A DNA stretch of 64,000 bases from a virus: positions 62,001 to 126,000 of the IMG/VR virus record IMGVR_UViG_3300032665_000006; one strand, written 5' to 3'. Positions within the stretch are counted from its first letter, which is position 1. Every line of letters starts with the position of its first letter. The notes below the pieces were generated by a model. It was not told the DNA's origin. It made no database searches and was given only the letters and a program-made list of their open reading frames with translations. This document shows positions 25,576 to 32,585 of this stretch, piece after piece. The position numbers were made by a program, and so were the translations under genes.

Positions 25576-25604
25576 TCTGTATCCTTTTTATTAACTATAC
25601 TACT

Positions 25605-25633
25605 ATTATACAATTATATGAATTCTTTGTCAA
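25605..25633 (-). promoter_or_regulatory. Consensus sigma70 promoter for VWA gene
   Basis: TTGACA (25633-25628), 17-base spacer, TATAAT (25610-25605) on the minus strand. A leader with AAAGGA leads to the ATG at 25575. Confidence 0.85.
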
Positions 25634-25935
25634 CCAGTGTATTTTAGGGTAAAAAGTGCTAGTTCTGCGTCGGATTTGAAGTATAATCGCATTTCATTGT
25701 GTTCCGTGTGCCATGCCCACGAATTCAGTGTTTCTAAGCCCTTTTCACCCACACCTAATGTAATCCACTTACGTTCTACTCCAGGGCCAAAGGTATCCCA
25801 ACACCAGTTACGATACTCCATAAATTTTGCTACTCTGTTTTCGCTACCCCAAATATCAAGTGTGATTTCGACATGATACTTCATAATATTATAGCAAGTA
25901 TGTCTTCGATCTAATTTGGTGACTTTATAATTCAT
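25630..25935 (-). CDS. Aromatic-tail family protein
   Basis: 101 residues. Ends SDAELAL-FTLKYTG, the family F-x-L-K-Y signature. Start MNYKVTK is supported by a -10 box only 5 bases upstream and by sister genes that also begin MNY. A shorter start at 25884 is possible. It has conserved features with sisters: W/D-rich centre and 'YRNWCWDTFGPG'. Function unknown. Confidence 0.7.
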   Translation of the reverse strand: MNYKVTKLDRRHTCYNIMKYHVEITLDIWGSENRVAKFMEYRNWCWDTFGPGVERKWITLGVGEKGLETLNSWAWHTEHNEMRLYFKSDAELALFTLKYTG

Positions 25936-25940
25936 ACTAC

Positions 25941-25969
25941 AGTATAATACAGATTGATTTTATTGTCAA
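25941..25969 (-). promoter_or_regulatory. Sigma70 promoter, leaderless arrangement
   Basis: TTGACA-N17-TATACT on the minus strand. The -10 ends 5 bases before the ATG at 25935, so transcription would start at or next to the start codon. Confidence 0.8.
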
Positions 25970-26160
25970 TAACGAATCATTCTTATTGTAAATTCGAACT
26001 GGTCAATAATTACTAAAGTGTTTCGTAGGGTATAATATTGATAATAAGTGGTTAGCCAAACGATACCGCCGCTAGTTGTTCTTACAGGCGGCCACGCATA
26101 TTTTATAGTATAAATGGTACCGTTAAGTTTAAATGAGCTGTTCATTCTCCGTTTGGACAT
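25966..26160 (-). CDS. Small hypothetical protein
   Basis: 64 residues, aromatic-rich, basic, ending EFTIRMIRY. The ATG at 26160 lies 5 bases after a CTTAAATA box. An alternative ATG at 26145 overlaps the upstream gene's end. The C-terminus may be a degenerate form of the neighbouring family signature. Function unknown. Confidence 0.5.
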   Translation of the reverse strand: MSKRRMNSSFKLNGTIYTIKYAWPPVRTTSGGIVWLTTYYQYYTLRNTLVIIDQFEFTIRMIRY

Positions 26161-26425
26161 TTATATATTTAAGTACAAACCAAGATAATGCTGATTCGTT
26201 ATAAAAATCCAAGTGAATTTGATCTGAATAGCTGAATCTAGTTGAATCTTCGTACCAAGGGACTAATGCTTTATGATGTCTAACTGTAAAACCAAGTTCT
26301 CTTTTAAGGCGCCAAGAAATAGCAAAAATATGCTCACCAAAATCTTTTTTAATTTGATCCCGAACATAGGACCAATCGTATGGCTCTTCAAATATTATTA
26401 AGTTAGGTTTAATTTGAATTTTCAT
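26129..26425 (-). CDS. Aromatic-tail family protein
   Basis: 98 residues. The family signature is SALSWFVLKYIN near the C-terminus, followed by a short tail. The centre includes ISWRLKRELGFTVRHH, similar in placement to the 'WF' segments of its sisters. It overlaps the next gene in the run by four bases. Function unknown. Confidence 0.7.
   Translation of the reverse strand: MKIQIKPNLIIFEEPYDWSYVRDQIKKDFGEHIFAISWRLKRELGFTVRHHKALVPWYEDSTRFSYSDQIHLDFYNESALSWFVLKYINVQTENEQLI
26166..26173 (-). promoter_or_regulatory. Late-like promoter box
   Basis: CTTAAATA on the minus strand, 5 bases before the ATG at 26160, inside the upstream coding region. Confidence 0.35.
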
Positions 26426-26631
26426 TCTCTACCCTCTAACTGATCTAATGTTCGTTTGGCGTGCCAACCCATACGGCCTTCTACATCCATTCGTCTAATA
26501 TCATCTAATGCTGTACGCATAATTTCGTTTTCTTCTTCTAACTTATAAACACGGTTGCGTAGGTTGCTGGCATCTGCCCATGACATAATCATAGATACTA
26601 ACTTAGCAAATAACGCACTCCAATCTATCAT
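26422..26631 (-). CDS. Small coiled-coil protein
   Basis: 69 residues. An N-terminal amphipathic helix (WSALFAKLVSMIMSWAD) is followed by a heptad-patterned coiled coil (LRNRVYKLEEENEIMRTALDDIRRM). It overlaps both neighbours (ATGA). Perhaps a membrane-associated or oligomeric small phage protein; not recognised. Confidence 0.7.
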   Translation of the reverse strand: MIDWSALFAKLVSMIMSWADASNLRNRVYKLEEENEIMRTALDDIRRMDVEGRMGWHAKRTLDQLEGRE

Positions 26632-26945
26632 TTTCCTTGATGTTTCAACATAAAAATAAGATACTTTTGTTCATCGGTAACTTCATTTTCCAAACTCATT
26701 TCTCCGTTAGGAGTTAATTTTAATTTAACACCATAGTTATCATTTAACCAAGAATAAAAATCAACTTGTGGGTGATCTGTAGTATCAAACTCCTTTTTAG
26801 CCGATACAATCTGCATCCAAATAGTTTTACTATCTCCGATAATAGTATCTATTCTTGCCGCCTGACTATTATAATATTCGTCTTTAGCTGTATCGGGTAA
26901 TTGCTGACTAAATTTTTTCAGTCTTTTTTGCCAATCGTTATTCAT
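26628..26945 (-). CDS. Aromatic-tail family protein
   Basis: 105 residues ending EQKYLIFMLKHQGK (F-M-L-K-H signature). A central FYSWLNDNYGVKLKL matches the 'W-x-x-x-N-Y/F-G' segment seen in sister proteins. It overlaps both neighbours. Function unknown. Confidence 0.7.
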   Translation of the reverse strand: MNNDWQKRLKKFSQQLPDTAKDEYYNSQAARIDTIIGDSKTIWMQIVSAKKEFDTTDHPQVDFYSWLNDNYGVKLKLTPNGEMSLENEVTDEQKYLIFMLKHQGK

Positions 26946-27330
26946 CTTTGGGCCATGGACTCGGCGTCCACCCTAATTTTAATAAATCTTCGGCTACTTC
27001 TTCAGTAACAGTTCCTTCCGGTACATACTGCTTTATAGCCATTTGCTGTTCATCTTCTAAGTAGTCATAAGATGCTACACCGCCTATTCCTGAACAGTAC
27101 CAATCCATATAATCTTCAACTGCTATATCATTACGCAACTCGGCTACAATGCCGCCGGCACTACGCCAACTACAAGTCCAGTACTCATCATTAAGTACTG
27201 GCCAAACTTCTTGTGGCTGCCAGCGCATATTACATAATGCGGCATAGATATTTTGAGCGTAACGATTCTCTTTGATTTTTTCTATGAACCAAGGAGAATT
27301 TTTCATATCGTCTTCTAAATCTCGTTCCAT
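26938..27330 (-). CDS. Hypothetical protein
   Basis: 130 residues from ATG 27330, which overlaps the upstream TAA (TAATG). Acidic, Trp-rich (CNMRWQPQEVWPVLNDEYWTCSWRSAGGIVAELRN). It lacks the aromatic-tail signature but sits inside that gene run; the 'TCSWRSAGGIVAELR...YMDWYCSGIGG' region suggests a compact globular domain. Function unknown. Confidence 0.7.
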   Translation of the reverse strand: MERDLEDDMKNSPWFIEKIKENRYAQNIYAALCNMRWQPQEVWPVLNDEYWTCSWRSAGGIVAELRNDIAVEDYMDWYCSGIGGVASYDYLEDEQQMAIKQYVPEGTVTEEVAEDLLKLGWTPSPWPKDE

Positions 27331-27539
27331 TATACCCACCGTAACATAAACATCGTGGCTTCGGAGCCGTCAATAAAATACCAAGATTGTAGTTCTCCAA
27401 CAGGAGGTGTTGTAGCCCAACGGTCATCTAAATTCTCCATACACCATTGTTGCATCTCAAAACTTTTTTCTAGTGATTCAACTTTAGTATCAATTTTATG
27501 TTGAAAGTCCCGCCAACTATAGCTGTATTCTTCGCTCAT
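27330..27539 (-). CDS. Aromatic-tail family protein
   Basis: 69 residues ending SEATMFMLRWV (F-M-L-R-W signature). The upstream part holds MQQWCMENLDDRW, equivalent to the W-x-x-x-N segment of the family. Overlaps both neighbours. Function unknown. Confidence 0.7.
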   Translation of the reverse strand: MSEEYSYSWRDFQHKIDTKVESLEKSFEMQQWCMENLDDRWATTPPVGELQSWYFIDGSEATMFMLRWV

Positions 27540-27781
27540 GGTCCCCAGCGCATTAAAAAGTTAATACGATCAAAGTCAGTATCAAACTGTAATACCATAC
27601 CTTGTTGATGTTCGATACCCCGCGGCAAACGCTCGTTCATCCAGTTTAGTATTTCCCGTTCGTTATCGGCCCACCAATTATAATCTACAATCATTAGTCC
27701 TGGTAAAGGACTAGCTGGGCTATTCGCTAATTGAAATCTACTTGTTTTTAATATAGCTGGGGTACCAGGGCGATTAATCAT
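27536..27781 (-). CDS. Aromatic-tail family protein
   Basis: 81 residues ending FDRINFLMRWGP (F-L-M-R-W signature), with WWADNEREILNWMNERL in the middle, close to WWQKNRDSIIEWL in the gene at 28300-28500. The two are evident paralogues. Overlaps both neighbours. Function unknown. Confidence 0.7.
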   Translation of the reverse strand: MINRPGTPAILKTSRFQLANSPASPLPGLMIVDYNWWADNEREILNWMNERLPRGIEHQQGMVLQFDTDFDRINFLMRWGP

Positions 27782-28050
27782 TCTCCAAATTTCCTTGCTT
27801 TCAATTTAATCCAAGTAAATTCTTTTGGATCTACTTCACCCCAAGAAGTATTACCACGAGGAGCCTTTACTAGTGTAACTCCGTTGGCATTTTCCAGCCA
27901 AACCCTAATAGCATCTTTAAAAGCAAAATCGTGAATAGCATGATTCATACGACCGCCTTGCGCCGGACTACAATCGGTAAGCATATAATAGCCACCACCT
28001 GGACGACCTAATACACTAATATTTTCGGGAATTTCATAATAGTAATTCAT
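27778..28050 (-). CDS. Aromatic-tail family protein
   Basis: 90 residues with KEFTWIKLKARKFGE at the C-terminus (W-I-K-L-K variant of the signature). Begins MNYYYEI, like other members beginning MNY. Overlaps both neighbours by four and 17 bases. Function unknown. Confidence 0.65.
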   Translation of the reverse strand: MNYYYEIPENISVLGRPGGGYYMLTDCSPAQGGRMNHAIHDFAFKDAIRVWLENANGVTLVKAPRGNTSWGEVDPKEFTWIKLKARKFGE

Positions 28051-28303
28051 TATCTTCTTGTCCGTACTTTAATTTGAACCAACTTAATTCTTCATCGCCT
28101 TTTACATATATCATGTATATTTGATATACTATATGAAACGACCAATGTTCGTTATCGATTTTCTCACCGTGGGCTAAACTTTCACAAGGACCGTAAGTTT
28201 GGCTAAACCAGTTCCTAGCTTCATGAAAGTTCAACATACCGTGTACTTGTACACCATATTTGAAATTTCTCTTATCTTTGGTATTGTGTAAGTTATAATT
28301 CAT
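28034..28303 (-). CDS. Aromatic-tail family protein
   Basis: 89 residues from ATG 28303 overlapping the upstream TGA. Signature ELSWFKLKYGQED near the C-terminus, and EARNWFSQTYGPCESL in the centre, matching EYRNWCWDTFGPG in the gene at 25630. These two are close paralogues. Function unknown. Confidence 0.7.
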   Translation of the reverse strand: MNYNLHNTKDKRNFKYGVQVHGMLNFHEARNWFSQTYGPCESLAHGEKIDNEHWSFHIVYQIYMIYVKGDEELSWFKLKYGQEDNELLL

Positions 28304-28500
28304 TGCTGTGGCCAACGAAGTAAAAAATAAGTACGACGCTCTGGTTCTTTAATAAACAGCATAGCACCATTCATACCAACATCCTTAGGATCAGCCCCTA
28401 GCCACTCAATAATAGAGTCTCTATTCTTTTGCCACCAGTTATTATTCATAATAACACATAACTCTGGCGCATCTAGTTCGGAGCAAAATTCGTAGTTCAT
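28300..28500 (-). CDS. Aromatic-tail family protein
   Basis: 66 residues ending RRTYFLLRWPQQ (F-L-L-R-W signature), with NNNWWQKNRDSIIEWLG in the middle. First gene of the leftward run of overlapping small genes after the MoxR gene and the structured spacer. Function unknown. Confidence 0.7.
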   Translation of the reverse strand: MNYEFCSELDAPELCVIMNNNWWQKNRDSIIEWLGADPKDVGMNGAMLFIKEPERRTYFLLRWPQQ

Positions 28501-28514
28501 AACTTATAAAAGGA

Positions 28515-28565
28515 AGGAGGGCGGTGCGAACACAGCCCTGTGTACAAACACTACACCACCCTCCT
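28515..28565 (-). other. Structured intergenic RNA hairpin
   Basis: A 12-base arm at 28515-28526 pairs with 28554-28565 (one mismatch), enclosing a second 6-bp hairpin (ACACAG/CTGTGT). It lies between the MoxR stop and the small-gene run. There is no T run, so it is not a standard terminator. It may stabilise or process the transcript. Confidence 0.6.
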
Positions 28566-28573
28566 GTTAGCTA

Positions 28574-29659
28574 TTAAGCTGATGCGTTCAAGATGTACTT
28601 GCCATACTTCTTATGGAACTCATCGAAGTTTTTCAACTTAGTTGGTTGGAATGGAAGATTGTACACAGTTAACGCAATACGAGCACCCATAACTACCAAT
28701 TCAGTTTCAAAGTTCTTCATCATGTAAGCAAAGAAGTAATCTGCCATAGTGTGGAAGTCTTTGTCTGCTACTTTCTTCTCTACAGCATCTTTGAGCTCAT
28801 AGCACATAGAAATAACTAGAGAATACATAGCTGAAACTTCTTTAACATCTAGGGTAGTAACTTTACCAGACAAAATGTCTTCTGGCTTAGGCATACGACC
28901 AGCAATCTTACGGTGTCCGTTAAACTTAATAGCAAGTCCTTCACCAATAGTACCAGAAATCAAGTTAGTAATTGTATCTTCATCACCATCTTCTTCTGAT
29001 AAAATTTCGCTTACAAAAGACCAACTACGAGGAGTAGCAAACGCACGACTTGAAGATTTAGGATCAAAGTCATACAAGTCTTGTTTATTAGAGCCTAAGT
29101 AACCAATAATATCCTTGTGGATGTTATGAGTAACGGCCCAATCTTGCCAGCTAGCGAAGTCTGTTTTCATCTCCTGGTGAATGAAACGATTAGCTAGCGG
29201 AGTAGGCATACGATATGTAACACCTTTGTCTGACTCACGATTACCAGCCGCAACCATAACAACATTATCTGGCAATTTATATTTGCCAATGCGTCGATTC
29301 AAAATTAGTTGATATGCCGCAGCTTGTACTGAAGGAGCCGCAGAGTTCATTTCGTCTAAGAATAGAACAACTACTGGATACTGACTAGCTAATTCTTCGG
29401 ATGGCAAATCAATAGGCTCGGCCCAATCCATCTTGCCAACTTCTTTATTATAAAACGGGATACCACGAATATCTGTCGGCTCCATTTGACCTAGACGTAA
29501 GTCAATCATATGGCCACCTAATTCAGTAGCAATATCAGCTACCAATTCTGATTTACCAATACCTGGAGGCCCCCACAAAAATAGTGGACGCTTGTGTTTG
29601 AAAGCCTTGAGCAAAGAGCGTTTGGCTTGTACCGATGTTACTTGTCTAGTTTCTGACAT
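28574..29659 (-). CDS. MoxR-family AAA+ ATPase
   Basis: 361 residues. Walker A GPPGIGKS (30-37), Walker B VVLFLDEMN (D101-E102), sensor-like VVMVAAGNRES and arginine region NRFIHQEM are all present. MoxR ATPases act as chaperones with VWA-domain partners; the partner here is at 24289-25575. A consensus sigma70 promoter ends 45 bases upstream and AAAGGAAA serves as ribosome site. Found with VWA partners in many large phages; target unknown. Confidence 0.9.
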   Translation of the reverse strand: MSETRQVTSVQAKRSLLKAFKHKRPLFLWGPPGIGKSELVADIATELGGHMIDLRLGQMEPTDIRGIPFYNKEVGKMDWAEPIDLPSEELASQYPVVVLFLDEMNSAAPSVQAAAYQLILNRRIGKYKLPDNVVMVAAGNRESDKGVTYRMPTPLANRFIHQEMKTDFASWQDWAVTHNIHKDIIGYLGSNKQDLYDFDPKSSSRAFATPRSWSFVSEILSEEDGDEDTITNLISGTIGEGLAIKFNGHRKIAGRMPKPEDILSGKVTTLDVKEVSAMYSLVISMCYELKDAVEKKVADKDFHTMADYFFAYMMKNFETELVVMGARIALTVYNLPFQPTKLKNFDEFHKKYGKYILNASA

Positions 29660-29695
29660 GGGCTGTGTTTCCTTTATAAGTGATTAATTTAACTA

Positions 29696-29890
29696 CTAAA
29701 CTACATTATACGATTTAATGAATTTATTGTCAACCTGCTTAGATTCATCCATAAACACCCGTATTGCTCTTAATTCTGTGGGCGAAAGTTGTCGAAAATG
29801 CTTAACCATAAGTTCGATCCCTCTCAAAGGATCTACTTGATTAGCTTCTGAAAAATCGAGGATGATGTCAACGGCATTTTCTAAGTTCAT
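29696..29890 (-). CDS. Small hypothetical protein
   Basis: 64 residues from ATG 29890, set by the -10 box ending 6 bases upstream. Helical, mildly charged, with LRAIRVFMDESKQVDNKFIKSYNVV at the C-terminus. The promoter of the MoxR gene lies inside its last codons. A longer frame reaches 30031 but would start upstream of the promoter. Confidence 0.6.
   Translation of the reverse strand: MNLENAVDIILDFSEANQVDPLRGIELMVKHFRQLSPTELRAIRVFMDESKQVDNKFIKSYNVV
29705..29733 (-). promoter_or_regulatory. Consensus sigma70 promoter for MoxR gene
   Basis: TTGACA-N17-TATAAT on the minus strand, located within the 3' end of the upstream small gene. Confidence 0.85.
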
Positions 29891-29896
29891 ACAGCT

Positions 29897-29925
29897 ATTA
29901 TAGCAATATATCAATTTGTCGTCAA
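29897..29925 (-). promoter_or_regulatory. Sigma70 promoter, leaderless arrangement
   Basis: TTGACG-N17-TATAAT on the minus strand, -10 box 6 bases from the ATG at 29890. Confidence 0.8.
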
Positions 29926-29932
29926 CCTGGGT

Positions 29933-29940
29933 GCTAAATA
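29933..29940 (+). promoter_or_regulatory. Late-like promoter box
   Basis: GCTAAATA on the plus strand, 3 bases before the ATG at 29944 of the broken oxygenase gene. Confidence 0.35.
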
Positions 29941-29943
29941 TAG

Positions 29944-30443
29944 AATGTACACTATTATTGAAGATTGTAGCCCTTATTACATTAGATTTACCCATCAAGG
30001 ACTTGATCAAATTATTAATATATGTAAACAAAATGCCTATGAAAGATTCTATAAATTTTGATTCTAATCGTGTAGCGTTGTTTATTACAGAACCAGGAAT
30101 TAAATCATCGATTCATAAAGACGGGAGTAAAATGCGTTGCGGTATCAATGTTACATTGACTGTATTAGATGATTGTTGTAAAACAAAATGGTATAGTGAT
30201 GAATCTCTAAGTCGAGCGCCAAAACAATATAATGGGTACAGTCGCATTCGTTATCCAATTATAGAACCAGCACCAGTAAAAACAACAGTATTTGGAGCGA
30301 ACGAATGTATTTTATTCAATACTGATATCTATCATTCCTGGGATAACTCAATATCAACTAATACAAGAACTGTACTAACATTAAGAAATGTTGGCGGAGA
30401 TTTATATTTTGATGAAGTTAAAAAATTGCTATTTGAATATTAA
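29944..30443 (+). pseudogene. 2OG-Fe(II) oxygenase-like gene broken by a frameshift/deletion
   Basis: From ATG 29944 the first frame reads MYTIIEDCSPYYIRFTHQG, a typical N-terminus of a phage oxygenase family, then runs to a stop near 30058. A different frame, open across the same stretch, carries the rest from about 30030: MPMKDSINFDSNRVALF, SIHKDG (iron H-x-D), NECILFNTDIYHSWDN (second His) and RTVLTLRN (Arg), ending at 30443. The two parts must have been one protein. A small internal deletion plus frameshift, or a sequencing error, separates them. Confidence 0.7.
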
Positions 30444-30757
30444 CGGCCACGACCAGCACTACGGGTTGGTGGCTTTTTAGCTGGACCAGCCGAAGGCTTT
30501 ACTTTAACTTTCTTTTCAACAGTAGCATTAACTTCAGAACCATCTACATGAGTCTTGCCCTGCTTCTTTGCTAATGCTTTAGCTAGTGTATCTGATAATT
30601 TTGACATTTCTCGTTCCTTTTTCTTAGCATCTAATTTTTTCATTAACTTGCGCCATTCAGCTTTAGTTAATTGTTTGCCCCAGTTAGTATTTTTAACTTC
30701 GGCTGCCATAGGACGACTAATGGGTCTACCTGGGTCTATATTTTTCTTAGTTACCAT
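30440..30757 (-). CDS. Small basic hypothetical protein
   Basis: 105 residues, very Lys/Arg-rich, with helical centre (LTKAEWRKLMKKLDAKKKEREMSKL) and a Pro/Lys/Arg tail ending TRSAGRGR. Likely nucleic-acid binding from composition only. It overlaps the upstream HNH gene by one base and the broken oxygenase by four. Confidence 0.65.
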   Translation of the reverse strand: MVTKKNIDPGRPISRPMAAEVKNTNWGKQLTKAEWRKLMKKLDAKKKEREMSKLSDTLAKALAKKQGKTHVDGSEVNATVEKKVKVKPSAGPAKKPPTRSAGRGR

Positions 30758-31173
30758 TAATAACTCTTATCCAACGAATATCTAACTCGTCTTGCGTGTC
30801 TTCCGTTGCCGCGGTTAGCACCTTTATAAGTTGGTGTTTGACTATGACAATTTGGACAAATCATACATAAATTCTTTGGAAGATTATTTTGACTATTGCC
30901 ATCCTTATGTTCCAATTCTAATACAATAGGCTTACCGTTATGTTCAGTAATACCACAGTAAGCGCATTTATTATCTTGTTGGGCCAACAAATAACGCTTA
31001 ATTGATAATTTAGTTCCATTAACTCCAGTACCGGTTTCGTCGCCATTTAACCATTTACTAATAAATTGCGCTTGCCGATCCACAGATTGACATTTAATAG
31101 AACAATATATGTTACTTTTACTATGTTTAAATCTAGATTCAGTATTACAAGTTTTACAAGTGTAAGTTTTCAT
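30757..31173 (-). CDS. HNH endonuclease with zinc ribbon
   Basis: 138 residues. An N-terminal C-x2-C...C-x3-C zinc knuckle (CKTCN, YCSIKC), then CAYCGITEHNG and LELEHKDGNSQNNLPKNLCMICPNCHSQTPTYKG, which form the HNH catalytic core (H-K-D-G, N, H). AGGAGT precedes the ATG. It is a paralogue of the gene at 47665-48048. Probably a free-standing homing endonuclease placed next to two tRNA genes. Confidence 0.9.
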   Translation of the reverse strand: MKTYTCKTCNTESRFKHSKSNIYCSIKCQSVDRQAQFISKWLNGDETGTGVNGTKLSIKRYLLAQQDNKCAYCGITEHNGKPIVLELEHKDGNSQNNLPKNLCMICPNCHSQTPTYKGANRGNGRHARRVRYSLDKSY

Positions 31174-31228
31174 GGTATATCACTCCTTACTTTTATTTAT
31201 GTTCTACCTGTAATATTTAAAATTTTTT

Positions 31229-31302
31229 TGGTGCCCCTTGACAGAATCGAACTGCCATGTCAAGATTACAAATCTAGCATATTACCATTATATTAAAGGG
31301 GC
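31229..31302 (-). tRNA. tRNA-Thr(TGT)
   Basis: Cloverleaf on the minus strand with anticodon loop TTTGTAA and T-loop TTCGATT; CCA is encoded. The anticodon stem has one mismatch. A second tRNA with this anticodon is at 47591. Confidence 0.85.
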
Positions 31303-31316
31303 TATACTTCTAATTT

Positions 31317-31393
31317 TGGCTCCCCGACCTGGGCTCGAACCAGGGACCTGCGGATTAACAGTCCGTTACTCTACCAACTGAGCTATCAGGGAA
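31317..31393 (-). tRNA. tRNA-Asn(GTT)
   Basis: Standard cloverleaf, loop CTGTTAA, CCA encoded. The acceptor and D-arm are nearly identical to the second tRNA-Asn at 47421, indicating duplication. Confidence 0.95.
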
Positions 31394-31402
31394 TTGTACT
31401 AC

Positions 31403-31642
31403 TTACTCTACTACCGACTCCACCACCGCTTCTGCGGATACTGCTTCTACTGCTTTGACGAATCCTGGACGACTTTTTAATTCATTAATTCTACGATGAA
31501 TTTTAGCAATATTCTTTTTACGAGCGTTTGATAATAGTTTTTCTAATTGCTCAATGTTCAACGGACCCAAACGCTCTTTACCATTCTTGGTACGCATTGG
31601 ATCTGCTTTACGACTTTTTTGATTTCCACCTTTGGTTGCCAT
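31403..31642 (-). CDS. Small basic hypothetical protein
   Basis: 79 residues: a Lys/Arg-rich N-terminus (KGGNQKSRKADPMRTKNGKER), then a helix (NIEQLEKLLSNARKKNIAKIHRRINEL) and an Ala/Val/Glu-rich tail. The pattern recurs in phage proteins of unknown role. It is followed by the two tRNA genes. Confidence 0.65.
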   Translation of the reverse strand: MATKGGNQKSRKADPMRTKNGKERLGPLNIEQLEKLLSNARKKNIAKIHRRINELKSRPGFVKAVEAVSAEAVVESVVE

Positions 31643-31661
31643 GTAAGTTCCTTTGTTATTT

Positions 31662-31877
31662 TTACTTATTAGCGATGTTGATCATGGCTAAAATTTCGTC
31701 TACGGATTCTCTAACTTCCCAAGTACCGTATGGTGGGCAAAATATAAAAGTTTTGCGATCAATACTACCGTCAGGATTAGTTACATCATCCATGATCATA
31801 GAAACTATTACATCGGTGTTAAGCGCAAGAGGTTTGTTGTTGAATTCGGTAGATGCTGAAGTTAAATGTATAAACAT
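31662..31877 (-). CDS. FlbD-like small protein
   Basis: 71 residues. The N-terminus MFIHLTSASTEFNNKPLALNTDVIVSM follows the FlbD-like pattern 'I-x-L-T...G-P-L-x-L-N-x-D-x-I'. Such short proteins are common in phages; role unknown. Confidence 0.6.
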   Translation of the reverse strand: MFIHLTSASTEFNNKPLALNTDVIVSMIMDDVTNPDGSIDRKTFIFCPPYGTWEVRESVDEILAMINIANK

Positions 31878-31898
31878 GAGTTCTTTCTATTTTAATAA

Positions 31899-32465
31899 TT
31901 ATGCTATAAATCCAAGTGCTGATAATTTTTCACGAACTTCTTTGTAAGTAAAATGATTACCAAATTGTATCGATAATGTGATTCTATGTACATCGCTGTT
32001 ATTAACAACTCTATGAGGTATAGTAGTGTTAACTAAACAGCCATGTCCAAATGCTGATTCCTCGTATGTATCATGTAGAGTACTATCCTTGGTACCAGCC
32101 GCCAAATGCTTATAATTTTTATCAGGTTTAGGTAATATTAATTTTGAATTCCACTGAATAAGGCCAGTGCCTTCTAATACCCAATTGATAGCAAACATAG
32201 TAGTTTCTGAATTAGTTCCGTCGATATGCCAAGGAAAAGATCCATTGGGTCGCCATCTAAAAATTCTAACTACAGTAGGAAAAATATTTTCAGCTGACAA
32301 ACTCTCTCTAATTTCCTTAGTCCAAAATAAATTTTTAGCACCTATTAACGGGTAAGCTCTCCATCGCGGAATATTATCTGTAATATCTGTAGGACTATTA
32401 GGCCATATTTTTTTGTAATTTATGTTTGGCGCAGGTAATGTAGTTTGAGTATAAAACTGATTCAT
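31899..32465 (-). CDS. 2OG-Fe(II) oxygenase-like protein
   Basis: 188 residues. Iron ligands W-H-I-D (PWHIDGTNS) and IPHRVVNNSDVHRITLSIQF (second His and the co-substrate Arg) are in the expected order. A CTTAAATA box lies 4 bases before the ATG. It belongs to the same broad group as the genes at 33747-37140. Confidence 0.75.
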   Translation of the reverse strand: MNQFYTQTTLPAPNINYKKIWPNSPTDITDNIPRWRAYPLIGAKNLFWTKEIRESLSAENIFPTVVRIFRWRPNGSFPWHIDGTNSETTMFAINWVLEGTGLIQWNSKLILPKPDKNYKHLAAGTKDSTLHDTYEESAFGHGCLVNTTIPHRVVNNSDVHRITLSIQFGNHFTYKEVREKLSALGFIA

Positions 32466-32469
32466 CTTA

Positions 32470-32477
32470 TATTTAAG
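32470..32477 (-). promoter_or_regulatory. Late-like promoter box
   Basis: CTTAAATA on the minus strand, 4 bases before the ATG at 32465, between that gene and tRNA-Ser. Confidence 0.4.
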
Positions 32478-32481
32478 ATTA

Positions 32482-32574
32482 TGGCGGAGAGCTAGGGATT
32501 CGAACCCCAGATGGACTGTTTAGATCCATGCCCGCTTAGTAGGCGGGTGCCTTCGACCGCTCGGCCAGCTCTCC
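32482..32574 (-). tRNA. tRNA-Ser with unusual anticodon ACT
   Basis: Class II tRNA with long variable arm, discriminator G and encoded CCA. The anticodon stem CCCGC/GCGGG holds the loop CTACTAA, giving ACT, which would read AGU by A34. A GCT serine tRNA is also present at 47224. Confidence 0.85.
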
Positions 32575-32585
32575 GTAATTCTTTT

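Noticed and set aside
29916-30030. Coding potential of the N-terminal extension in the second frame of the broken oxygenase
   Set aside because: The residues before MPMKDS in that frame have no family match, while the other frame carries the family's N-terminus after a late-like box; the extension is a shadow.
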